From Cyanobacteria bacterium NC_groundwater_1444_Ag_S-0.65um_54_12 (GTDB lineage Bacteria > Cyanobacteriota > Sericytochromatia > S15B-MN24 > VGJW01): a stretch of DNA of 8,486 bases. Below are positions 1 through 5,885 of this stretch, in pieces (the first letter of the stretch is position 1; each line of letters starts with the position of its first letter). The notes below the pieces were generated by a model, which did no database searches, was not told where the DNA came from, and saw only the letters and a program-made list of their open reading frames with translations. The position numbers and the translations under genes are program-made. Location of the stretch: assembly GCA_016267585.1 (NCBI GenBank), contig JACQUT010000168.1:1-8486 (forward strand), in the 5' to 3' direction.

Positions 1-303
1 CTGCATGGCAGCACCGAGATCCTCTGCGGTCTGCGGTTCGGCAGGCAGCGGGCCCCAGGGATTGACCACCGGTGGTGCAGTCAGCTCCGCTGTCTGCGGC
101 GCTGCCGGCGAGTTCGCTGCAGCAAGCTTGGTTTCGGGCAGTTTAGTGCTGACAGCAGCTTGTGAATCTGCGCCAGCTCGGGATAACAATTGTTGGCTGT
201 TAGATTTATTTCCAGTAATATCAGGGCTCTTTGCTAACGGTATGGATTGATAACAGCCAGCCAACATGAACGAGGCCAAGACGATGTGAAAAATCGATCT
301 CAC
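1..303 (-). CDS. Putative lipoprotein, N-terminal part (runs off left edge)
   Basis: Reading the - strand from a GTG at 303 gives 101 codons without a stop down to base 1, so the gene is cut by the window edge. The start is backed by AGGAG seven nt upstream of the GTG (316-311 on the - strand). The protein opens with a short signal peptide: Arg2, a hydrophobic stretch at residues 4-15, then the lipobox Leu14-Ala15-Gly16-Cys17, so Cys17 should be lipidated after signal peptidase II cleavage. The rest is low-complexity and rich in Ala, Pro, Ser and Gln, as in a flexible tether, and holds the pentapeptide PQTAE twice (residues 69-73 and 90-94). No domain is recognisable in this part, so the function is unknown. 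It is transcribed away from the acyl-CoA operon and is probably unrelated to it. The + strand reading frame at 5-250 is its shadow. Confidence 0.72.
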   Translation of the reverse strand, partial: MRSIFHIVLASFMLAGCYQSIPLAKSPDITGNKSNSQQLLSRAGADSQAAVSTKLPETKLAAANSPAAPQTAELTAPPVVNPWGPLPAEPQTAEDLGAAMQ

Positions 304-388
304 GGTCAGTCTCCTAAATGAGTTCGCGCCGCTGATCCTCGCGATTGCTCAACCTGGCGGAATCTCTACTGCAGAATTAGGGGCGAGG

Positions 389-397
389 ATAGTATCA
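389..397 (-). promoter_or_regulatory. Candidate extended -10 for the lipoprotein gene
   Basis: On the - strand this reads TGATACTAT, an extended -10 element (TGN followed by TACTAT, five of six matches to TATAAT). No convincing -35 lies 16-18 nt upstream, which is tolerated by extended -10 promoters. Transcription would begin near 382 and leave a leader of about 80 nt before the GTG at 303. This is pattern matching only. Confidence 0.3.
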
Positions 398-413
398 CCT
401 TTTTGTGAGGTGA
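395..413. repeat. Short inverted repeat, possible operator
   Basis: TCACCT at 395-400 and its exact reverse complement AGGTGA at 408-413 flank a 7-nt centre. The left arm overlaps the candidate - strand extended -10, and the repeat sits about 20 nt upstream of the + strand -10 candidate. This is a location from which a repressor could control both directions. A six-base arm can arise by chance and I do not recognise it as the site of a known regulator. Confidence 0.3.
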
Positions 414-428
414 AGTCCCTATTAAGTA

Positions 429-436
429 TATATTAT
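429..436 (+). promoter_or_regulatory. Candidate -10 region for the acyl-CoA operon
   Basis: The AT-rich stretch offers two overlapping -10-like hexamers, TATATT (429-434) and TATTAT (431-436, five of six matches to TATAAT). The only -35-like hexamer nearby is TTGTGA at 403-408, whose spacing of 20-22 nt is too long for an ordinary sigma-70 promoter, so an activator or a different sigma factor may be needed. The start site would be about 40 nt before the first gene. Confidence 0.3.
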
Positions 437-483
437 CTTCCCGACCAACTCTTGCTAAATTTCTCGAGCTTAGCTAGAAGATT

Positions 484-1266
484 ATGGTGTCTACGCGCTT
501 ATCACTGCAACGAGCTGGTCAATTCGCTCTATTGACGCTGACCGATGCTAGCGGTCTCAATATTCTCGATCGCCGATTACTTACGGAATTTTCGCAACTG
601 CTAGCGGAACTGGCACGAGATCCAGCGTTAGCCATTCTGCTATTGACCGGGGCAGGTAGCAAGGCTTTTTCGGCTGGAGCCAACCTCAAAGAGTTGGCCG
701 AATTGGATACTGCCGCAGCCTGGGAATTCTCGCGCCTGGGACAAGAACTCACCACCAGCATCTGGAACTTTCCTTGTCCGGTAATTGCCATGATCAATGG
801 AATATGTTTCGGCGGCGGCCTGGAGCTGGCGACCGCCTGTGATTTTCGCATAGCCAGCGAGCATGCGACTTTTTCCTACCCGGCAAGTCGCCTGGGGATT
901 TTGCCAGGCTTTGGCGGTACGCAGCGTTGCCCGATGCTGATAGGATTGGCGCGAGCTTCGGAGCTGATGTTATTTGGCCGGGTCATTCCTGCCGCGACGG
1001 CGCTGTCTTGGGGGCTGGTTAATGCAGTAGTAGCAGCAGCCGAGCTATCGACGGTCGCGTGGCGCTGGGCAAGCGAGCTAGCGCAGCGCGATGCTCATGC
1101 TATTCGGCAGACCAGGGCTTGTTTGCGGCGAATGGCGGAGAATGATTTTCTGCATGAGCGAGCGGCGTTTGCGGCTTGCTTTTCTCAGCCAGACGTGAAA
1201 GCGAAACTCCAGCAGTGGCGACGACTGATAATACCTGACGCTAAAGAACAGCAAAACATCAGTTAA
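484..1266 (+). CDS. Enoyl-CoA hydratase/isomerase (crotonase) family protein, one catalytic Glu missing
   Basis: A 260-residue single-domain crotonase-fold protein of normal length. By context it should hydrate crotonyl-CoA to 3-hydroxybutyryl-CoA. The first oxyanion-hole segment is FSAGANLKEL (62-71) and the second is the GFGG-rich family region NGICFGGGLELA (105-116), which carries Glu114, equivalent to rat Glu144. The second catalytic Glu (rat Glu164) should fall exactly 20 residues later in the motif normally written P-E-x-x-L-G. Here that motif is Pro133-Ala134-Ser135-Arg136-Leu137-Gly138, so the residue is Ala134. The following PGFGGTQR (141-148) is intact. The hydratase assignment is therefore by family and neighbours, and another crotonase-fold reaction or weak activity is possible. 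An in-frame stop at 475-477 limits the start to ATG 484 or GTG 487. The weak AGAAG at 476-480 is better spaced for 487. It is the first gene of the operon. Confidence 0.85.
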   Translation: MVSTRLSLQRAGQFALLTLTDASGLNILDRRLLTEFSQLLAELARDPALAILLLTGAGSKAFSAGANLKELAELDTAAAWEFSRLGQELTTSIWNFPCPVIAMINGICFGGGLELATACDFRIASEHATFSYPASRLGILPGFGGTQRCPMLIGLARASELMLFGRVIPAATALSWGLVNAVVAAAELSTVAWRWASELAQRDAHAIRQTRACLRRMAENDFLHERAAFAACFSQPDVKAKLQQWRRLIIPDAKEQQNIS

Positions 1267-1298
1267 TATTCCCTTATGGCGTGGTAGACTGGGGGACC

Positions 1299-1304
1299 TA
1301 TAAT
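1299..1304 (+). promoter_or_regulatory. Perfect TATAAT, possible internal promoter
   Basis: The 59-nt gap between the hydratase and thiolase genes contains an exact TATAAT. No good -35 is placed 16-18 nt upstream. Transcription would start near 1311, almost on the GGAGG ribosome binding site of the thiolase gene, leaving a very short leader. It may be coincidental. Confidence 0.2.
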
Positions 1305-1325
1305 CCAATGGAGGATCTGACGAAG

Positions 1326-2624
1326 ATGTCAACTGGGCAAAATAATGGCAGGACCGTCATCGTGAGCGCAGTGCGCACCCCTTTTGGCAAGCTCGGCGGC
1401 GCACTTGCCTCTTTTTCGGCAGTCGAACTGGGCGCCAAGGTGATAAAAGAGGCGCTGACGCGCATCAATCTTGCTCCCGATCTGGTGGACAACGTTATCA
1501 TGGGGCAGGTACTGCAGGCTGGAGTGGGGCAAATTCCCGCCAGACAGGCGGCATTGCAAGCCGGTCTGCCGGTAACGGTGAATAGTCTGACTGTTAACAA
1601 AGTCTGTGCTTCTGGCATGCGTGCCATTACGTTGGCCGAGCAATTTCAACGCCTGGGTGATGGCACAGTGTTCGTGGCGGGCGGGATGGAGAGCATGTCT
1701 AATGTGCCCTATTACTTGACCAGGGCTCGCCAAGGCTATCGGATGGGCCACGGCGAGTTGCTCGATGGCATGATTCATGATGGCTTGTGGTGTGCTTTCC
1801 ATGACGTTCACATGGGGCAGCATGGCAGTACGGTAGCCAAGGAGTACGGGATCTCCCGCGAGGAGCAGGATGCCTGGGCCGCCCGCAGCCACCAGCTTGC
1901 TCATGCGGCTTGGGAAGCCGGTAAGTTTGCCGAAGAGATTTTGCCCATCACCATTCCGCAAGGCAAAAAAGCGCCACTGACTTTTACGCGCGACGAGAGC
2001 ATCAGATCCGATACCACCAGCGAGGCGCTGGCTAAACTGAAGCCGGTTTTCGCCACTGATGGCACCGTCACGGCTGGCAACGCGCCCGGCGTCAATGATG
2101 GAGCATGCGCTCTGGTGCTCACCAGTGAGCGCAAGGCAGAGGAGTTGGGACTACAGCCCCTGGCGGCTATTGTCGGGTACGGGTTTGTGGCCACTGATCC
2201 GCCGTACCTGCATGTAGTTCCAGCGCTAGCTATCCAGAATGCTTTGGCAAGAGCTAAATTAGCGCTGGAGCAGGTAGATCTGCTAGAAATCAATGAAGCC
2301 TTTGCCTCCGTTACTCTTACCAGTACCAGGATACTGGCAGCGGAGCGCTCACTGGTCGGCGCCGCGGTGGGTTATGCCAAGGTCGCGGATGGCAAGGTAA
2401 GGGTCGATCGGGTTTCCGAAACCGGGCTGGCTGCTATCAGGGAGCGAGTTAACGTCAATGGTGGCGCGGTGGCCATGGGACACCCGATCGGAGCTTCGGG
2501 GGCGCGCATTGTAGCTACCTTGGCTCATGAGCTAGTTCGCACCGGTAAACGTTATGGGGTGGCAGGCATCTGCTCGGGTTCCGCTCAGGGTGATGCCGTC
2601 ATTGTGGAGAATATGCGCCGATGA
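1326..2624 (+). CDS. atoB: Acetyl-CoA C-acetyltransferase (thiolase) with an internal insertion
   Basis: Thiolase that splits acetoacetyl-CoA with CoA into two acetyl-CoA (reversible), the last step of the pathway. From ATG 1326 it has 432 residues. Landmarks are SAVRTPFGKLGG at the N-terminus, nucleophile Cys94 in NKVCASGMRA, the NEAFA loop at 323-327, catalytic His386 in GHPIGASG, and Cys416 in GICSGSAQGDA. All catalytic residues are present. It is longer than the usual roughly 390 residues because the stretch between NEAFA and VNVNGG is 47 residues instead of about 16 in Zoogloea-type thiolase. The extra segment lies near residues 338-372 and is in frame. ATG 1326 is preferred because GGAGG lies at 1310-1314 (11 nt upstream) and the product then begins close to the family N-terminus. 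The frame is open back to GTG 1281, and ATG 1308 is a second option. The stop overlaps the next start (ATGA). Confidence 0.92.
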   Translation: MSTGQNNGRTVIVSAVRTPFGKLGGALASFSAVELGAKVIKEALTRINLAPDLVDNVIMGQVLQAGVGQIPARQAALQAGLPVTVNSLTVNKVCASGMRAITLAEQFQRLGDGTVFVAGGMESMSNVPYYLTRARQGYRMGHGELLDGMIHDGLWCAFHDVHMGQHGSTVAKEYGISREEQDAWAARSHQLAHAAWEAGKFAEEILPITIPQGKKAPLTFTRDESIRSDTTSEALAKLKPVFATDGTVTAGNAPGVNDGACALVLTSERKAEELGLQPLAAIVGYGFVATDPPYLHVVPALAIQNALARAKLALEQVDLLEINEAFASVTLTSTRILAAERSLVGAAVGYAKVADGKVRVDRVSETGLAAIRERVNVNGGAVAMGHPIGASGARIVATLAHELVRTGKRYGVAGICSGSAQGDAVIVENMRR

Positions 2625-3493
2625 ACATTCGTAAAGTCGCCGTGTCAGGTGCCGGCCAAATGGGTTCGGGCATCGCCCAGGTATTTGCCGCTCATGGGTT
2701 TTCTACCGTCATATATGATGTGGTTCCCTTGCAACTGGACAAATCGCGCGCGCTGACCGAGCGGCTGTTGACCAGGGCGGTAGACAAGGGCAAAAGTACC
2801 GCTGAAGAACGTGCTGCTACGCTGCGTAATCTTACCTGGACACCCGATTTGTCGGTAATCAGCGAAGCCGATCTGGTGATCGAAGCTATTGTTGAACGCT
2901 TGGATACCAAACAGCAGGCCTGGAAGCAAGTCGATGAGCTTTGCCGTCCGACTGCCATCTTTGCTTCCAATACCAGTAGTTTGCCAATCACCCAGCTGGC
3001 TGCTTCCATCAGTCATCCGGAGCGCTTCATCGGGATGCATTTCATGAATCCCGTGCCAGTCATGCAGCTGGTAGAGGTCATCAGAGGTTTGCTCACCAGT
3101 GATGATACTCATCAGATCGTGATGGAGACAGCGCAAGCGTTGGGTAAGACTCCCGTGACGGTCAATGATGCTCCGGGTTTCATTTCCAACCGTGTACTGC
3201 TGCCGCTGATCAACGAGGCGATCTTCTGTTTGCAGGAAGGCATTGCCACCAAGGAGGACATCGACATGGTCATGAAGCTCGGCATGAATCATCCCATGGG
3301 ACCACTTGCGCTAGCCGATTTCATCGGTCTGGATACTTGCCTCTATATCCTGGAAGTCTTGCAGCGCGATCTCGGCGAGGACAAGTATCGCCCGGCCATG
3401 TTGCTGCGCAAGATGGTTCAGGGCGGATTGCTGGGCAAGAAAGTGGGGCGCGGTTTCTATGATTATGCTCCTGGTTTGGTGGCTGCCCGATGA
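2621..3493 (+). CDS. hbd: 3-Hydroxybutyryl-CoA dehydrogenase
   Basis: Oxidises 3-hydroxyacyl-CoA (by context 3-hydroxybutyryl-CoA) to the 3-keto form with NAD. The 290 residues match the short, single-function 3HCDH family rather than a fused FadB. The N-terminal Rossmann fold shows GAGQMGSG (10-17), and Asp33 at the end of the second strand fits NAD preference. Next come NTSSLP (117-122), catalytic His140 in HFMNPVP, its partner Glu152, and the family signature DAPGFISNR (183-191) with Asn190 contacting substrate. The C-terminal domain ends with GLLGKKVGRGFYDY (269-282). All key residues are present. The ATG overlaps the thiolase stop by four bases and the stop overlaps the next ATG in the same way, so translation of the three genes is probably coupled. 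A GGAG lies at 2606-2609. Confidence 0.95.
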   Translation: MNIRKVAVSGAGQMGSGIAQVFAAHGFSTVIYDVVPLQLDKSRALTERLLTRAVDKGKSTAEERAATLRNLTWTPDLSVISEADLVIEAIVERLDTKQQAWKQVDELCRPTAIFASNTSSLPITQLAASISHPERFIGMHFMNPVPVMQLVEVIRGLLTSDDTHQIVMETAQALGKTPVTVNDAPGFISNRVLLPLINEAIFCLQEGIATKEDIDMVMKLGMNHPMGPLALADFIGLDTCLYILEVLQRDLGEDKYRPAMLLRKMVQGGLLGKKVGRGFYDYAPGLVAAR

Positions 3494-4662
3494 ATCAGCA
3501 AATGACTTCGGAACAAGTAGAACTAGTCAGTCTGGTGCGCAGCTTTTGCGAGCGCGAGATAGATCCTCACGTTTCCGAGTGGGATCGCTCCGAGCATTTT
3601 CCGGTGGAAGTTTTTCGGCGTTTGAGTGATATCGGCATCTTGGGCTTGCCGTTGCCCGAAGAGTATGGCGGCGGCGGCGGTTCCTTTTTGGATTATGTCC
3701 TGGCTATTGAAGAATTAGCGCGCCATGATGCTGGCATGGCTTGTGCCTGCAGCGTGCATGTTTCGGCCCATGCCCGATCACTGCTCGAAATGGGTACTGC
3801 CGAGCAGAAGGCTCGTTATCTACCCAAACTTGCCCGAGGTGAGTGGATTGGCGCTTTTGCTCTGACCGAGCCGCACTGTGGTTCGGATGCTGCTGCTTTG
3901 CGAACGCGTGCCGAGCGTCAAGGTAATGGTTGGATCTTGAACGGTGTCAAGCAATGGATCACCAACGCCCAGAGCGCTGGCCTCTTTTTGCTGTTTGCCA
4001 GAACCGCCATGGGAACTACCGGCGCCTCGGGGATAACCGCTTTTCTGGTCGAGGGCAATTGCGCTGGTTTGACCGTCGATCGCCAGACGCACAAACTGGG
4101 TGTCCGGACCTCCGAGACTTTCGATCTGGTGCTCAACAATTGCCAGGTGCCGGATGCCGCCGTGCTTGGCACGGAGGGTGAGGGTTTCAAAATAGCGATG
4201 TGGGCGCTCGATGGGGGGCGTATCAGTATCGCAGCGCAGGCGATCGGTATCGCGCAAGCAGCGCTGGACGCAGCAAAGCGTTTTGCCAAAGAGCGCGAGG
4301 CCTTCGGTCAGCTCATTGCCAAGTTTCAAGCCATTCAATGGAAGATAGCCCAGATGGCAACGCGCATCGAGGCGGCAAGGATGCTTACCTACCGTGCCGC
4401 CTGGCTGAAAGACCGCGGTCTGCCACACAGTGCTGAAGGCGCGATGGCCAAGCTGCTGGCTAGCCGCGTGGCTTGCGAGGCGGCTAGCGAGTCGGTGCAA
4501 ATCCATGGTGGTTACGGTTATACCGAGGAATTTCCAGTAGAACGTTATTATCGCGATGCCAAGGTGACAGAAATCTATGAGGGCACGTCGGAAATTCAAA
4601 AAATCGTGATCTCGCGAGCGCTGCTGGGGCCAAAACACGAGCGGGTGTTAGCGACGTGCTAA
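3490..4662 (+). CDS. Acyl-CoA dehydrogenase (first of two)
   Basis: FAD flavoprotein that introduces the alpha,beta double bond in an acyl-CoA and passes electrons to ETF. It has 390 residues in the usual order: N-terminal helical domain (about 1-120), middle beta domain (121-235), C-terminal helical domain (236-385). The first signature is ALTEPHCGSDAAA (124-136), with His129-Cys130 where Asn/Gly-Ala is common. The FAD-binding motif QIHGGYGYTEEFPVER spans 337-352. The catalytic base is Glu364 in EIYEGTSE, the position used by butyryl/short-chain enzymes rather than the shifted position of isovaleryl-CoA dehydrogenase. A run of five Gly follows Tyr59. By context the substrate is butyryl- or another short or branched acyl-CoA, and the sequence does not decide. 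The ATG overlaps the preceding stop by four bases. A 92-nt block (4177-4268) is almost identical to the next gene. Confidence 0.93.
   Translation: MNQQMTSEQVELVSLVRSFCEREIDPHVSEWDRSEHFPVEVFRRLSDIGILGLPLPEEYGGGGGSFLDYVLAIEELARHDAGMACACSVHVSAHARSLLEMGTAEQKARYLPKLARGEWIGAFALTEPHCGSDAAALRTRAERQGNGWILNGVKQWITNAQSAGLFLLFARTAMGTTGASGITAFLVEGNCAGLTVDRQTHKLGVRTSETFDLVLNNCQVPDAAVLGTEGEGFKIAMWALDGGRISIAAQAIGIAQAALDAAKRFAKEREAFGQLIAKFQAIQWKIAQMATRIEAARMLTYRAAWLKDRGLPHSAEGAMAKLLASRVACEAASESVQIHGGYGYTEEFPVERYYRDAKVTEIYEGTSEIQKIVISRALLGPKHERVLATC
4177..4268 (+). repeat. Near-identical block shared with the second acyl-CoA dehydrogenase gene (copy 1)
   Basis: These 92 nt align without gaps to 5382-5473 with four mismatches by eye. 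They encode the segment GEGFKIAMW through AAL at the start of the C-terminal helical domain. Identity drops abruptly on both sides, where even conserved amino acids use different codons. Confidence 0.8.
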
Positions 4663-4697
4663 GTGAAAATGTAGCAAGAGAAATGGTACAATGCGGC

Positions 4698-5843
4698 ATG
4701 AATTTTGAACTGACAGAAGAACAGCGCATGCTGCGGGAAATGGTGCGCGAGTTAGCAGAACGTGAAATAGCGCCACATGCGGCAGCTGCGGATAAGGATC
4801 AGGAATTTCCCTTGCGCCAGTTTCGGGCGTTAGCCAGTAATGATCTGTTAGGAATTCCTTTCCCGGAACAGTATGGCGGTATGGGCGGGTCCTATCTGGA
4901 TTACGTGCTGGCCCTGGAAGAAGTATGCCGGGCTTGCGCCTCTACCGGTGTCACCATGTCAGTGCAGATTTCGCTGGCCAGCGCGCCGCTTTCCCGGTTT
5001 GGTACACCGGAGCAGAAACAGCGCTTCCTGGTACCGCTTTGCCGCGGTGAGAAGATTGGCGCTTACAGTCTTTCGGAAGCTAATTCCGGCACTGATGCGG
5101 CGGCTCTGGTCTGTCAGGCCAGACGCGAAGGTGATAGCTATGTCATGAACGGCACCAAGTTGTGGGTGACCAATGGTTTTTATGCCGATACTTATATTGT
5201 TTACACGACTGGCGATCCTGGTTTGCGTCACAAGGGGATCACTGCCCTGATTGTCGAGAAGGGGACGCCCGGGTTCACTTTCGGCAAAAAGGAAGACAAG
5301 CTGGGCATCCGGGGCTCAGCGACTTATGAACTCATCTTTCAAAATTGCCGAGTTCCGGTAGAAAATCGGCTAGGCGGAGAAGGTGAGGGTTTCAAAATAG
5401 CGATGTGGACGCTCGATGGGGGGCGTATCGGTATCGCCGCTCAGGCGATCGGTATCGCGCAAGCAGCGCTGGATGCTTGTGTGCAGTACGTCAAGCAGCG
5501 TGAGACTTTCGGTAAGCCACTAGCTGAACACCAGGCTATTCAGTTTTATCTGGCCGATATGAATACCGATATCGAAGCGGCCAGGTTGCTTTGCTGGCGA
5601 GCTGCTGCGCTCAAGAGCGCTGGTGAGGATCATACGCGAATTGCCGCGATTGCCAAGCTTTTTGCCTCCGAGGTGGCAATGCAAGTGACCAATAAAGCGG
5701 TACAGATCCATGGCGGTTACGGTTTCACCAAGGAGTTTCCCGTGGAACGCCTCATGCGTGATGCCAAGATTACCGAGATCTACGAAGGTACCAGTGAGGC
5801 TTTGCGCATGGTGATAGCGCGCGCCGAATTAGCGGTGCGCTAG
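4698..5843 (+). CDS. Acyl-CoA dehydrogenase (second of two)
   Basis: A second FAD-dependent acyl-CoA dehydrogenase, 381 residues from ATG 4698, with the same three-domain order as its neighbour but clearly diverged in most segments. The first signature is SLSEANSGTDAAA (124-136), closer to the usual form. QIHGGYGFTKEFPVER covers 336-351, and the catalytic base is Glu363 in EIYEGTSE. In this set one of the two enzymes probably oxidises butyryl-CoA and the other a branched or different-length acyl-CoA, but which is which cannot be read from the sequence. ATG 4698 gives the typical N-terminus MNFELTEEQRML. In-frame ATG 4683 and GTG 4656 (the latter overlapping the preceding stop by 7 nt) are alternatives, and none has a strong ribosome binding site. 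The gap to the preceding gene is 35 nt. Confidence 0.92.
   Translation: MNFELTEEQRMLREMVRELAEREIAPHAAAADKDQEFPLRQFRALASNDLLGIPFPEQYGGMGGSYLDYVLALEEVCRACASTGVTMSVQISLASAPLSRFGTPEQKQRFLVPLCRGEKIGAYSLSEANSGTDAAALVCQARREGDSYVMNGTKLWVTNGFYADTYIVYTTGDPGLRHKGITALIVEKGTPGFTFGKKEDKLGIRGSATYELIFQNCRVPVENRLGGEGEGFKIAMWTLDGGRIGIAAQAIGIAQAALDACVQYVKQRETFGKPLAEHQAIQFYLADMNTDIEAARLLCWRAAALKSAGEDHTRIAAIAKLFASEVAMQVTNKAVQIHGGYGFTKEFPVERLMRDAKITEIYEGTSEALRMVIARAELAVR
5382..5473 (+). repeat. Near-identical block shared with the first acyl-CoA dehydrogenase gene (copy 2)
   Basis: Partner of the block at 4177-4268. The spacing between copies is about 1.2 kb in direct orientation, so recombination between them could in principle fuse the two genes into a chimera. 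Confidence 0.8.
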
Positions 5844-5885
5844 CGAATAGTCGCCCCGAGCAGGCTAGGCCAGAAAGCGACCCTG

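Larger units (their letters stand above)
304..483. promoter_or_regulatory. Divergent intergenic region
   Basis: This 180-nt gap separates the leftward lipoprotein gene from the rightward acyl-CoA operon and must hold the promoters of both, unless the operon starts are elsewhere. The part at 385-440 is visibly more AT-rich than the flanking genes and contains the promoter-like hexamers and the inverted repeat listed separately. I see no cobalamin riboswitch, no obvious B12-box sequence, no terminator hairpin followed by a T-run, and no small ORF with a good ribosome binding site. Confidence 0.55.

Noticed and set aside
5..250. 81-codon ATG-started frame on the + strand
   Set aside because: It opposes the lipoprotein frame, which has a better start, ribosome binding site and signal peptide. 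The + frame has low-complexity Ala/Ser/Gly content and no binding site.
304..483. Cobalamin riboswitch upstream of a B12-dependent operon
   Set aside because: The leader is too short and I could not find the conserved B12-box or the expected paired elements.
1281..1325. N-terminal extension of the thiolase to GTG 1281
   Set aside because: It would place the TATAAT and the GGAGG ribosome binding site inside the coding region and adds 15 residues beyond an already sufficient N-terminus, so ATG 1326 is preferred.
1329..1961. 210-codon open frame on the - strand
   Set aside because: Antisense shadow of the thiolase gene, with no recognisable product.
2335..2445. Frameshift or sequencing error as the cause of the extra thiolase segment
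   Set aside because: The frame is unbroken through both flanking catalytic motifs and codon use is normal, so a true in-frame insertion is more likely.
2645..3292. 215-codon open frame on the - strand
   Set aside because: Antisense shadow of the 3-hydroxybutyryl-CoA dehydrogenase gene, with no motif or ribosome binding site supporting it.
3820..4638. 272-codon open frame on the - strand inside the first acyl-CoA dehydrogenase gene
   Set aside because: It is antisense to a gene with full family motifs, has no recognisable domain, and its composition (many His, Arg, Gln, Leu) is that of a shadow frame.
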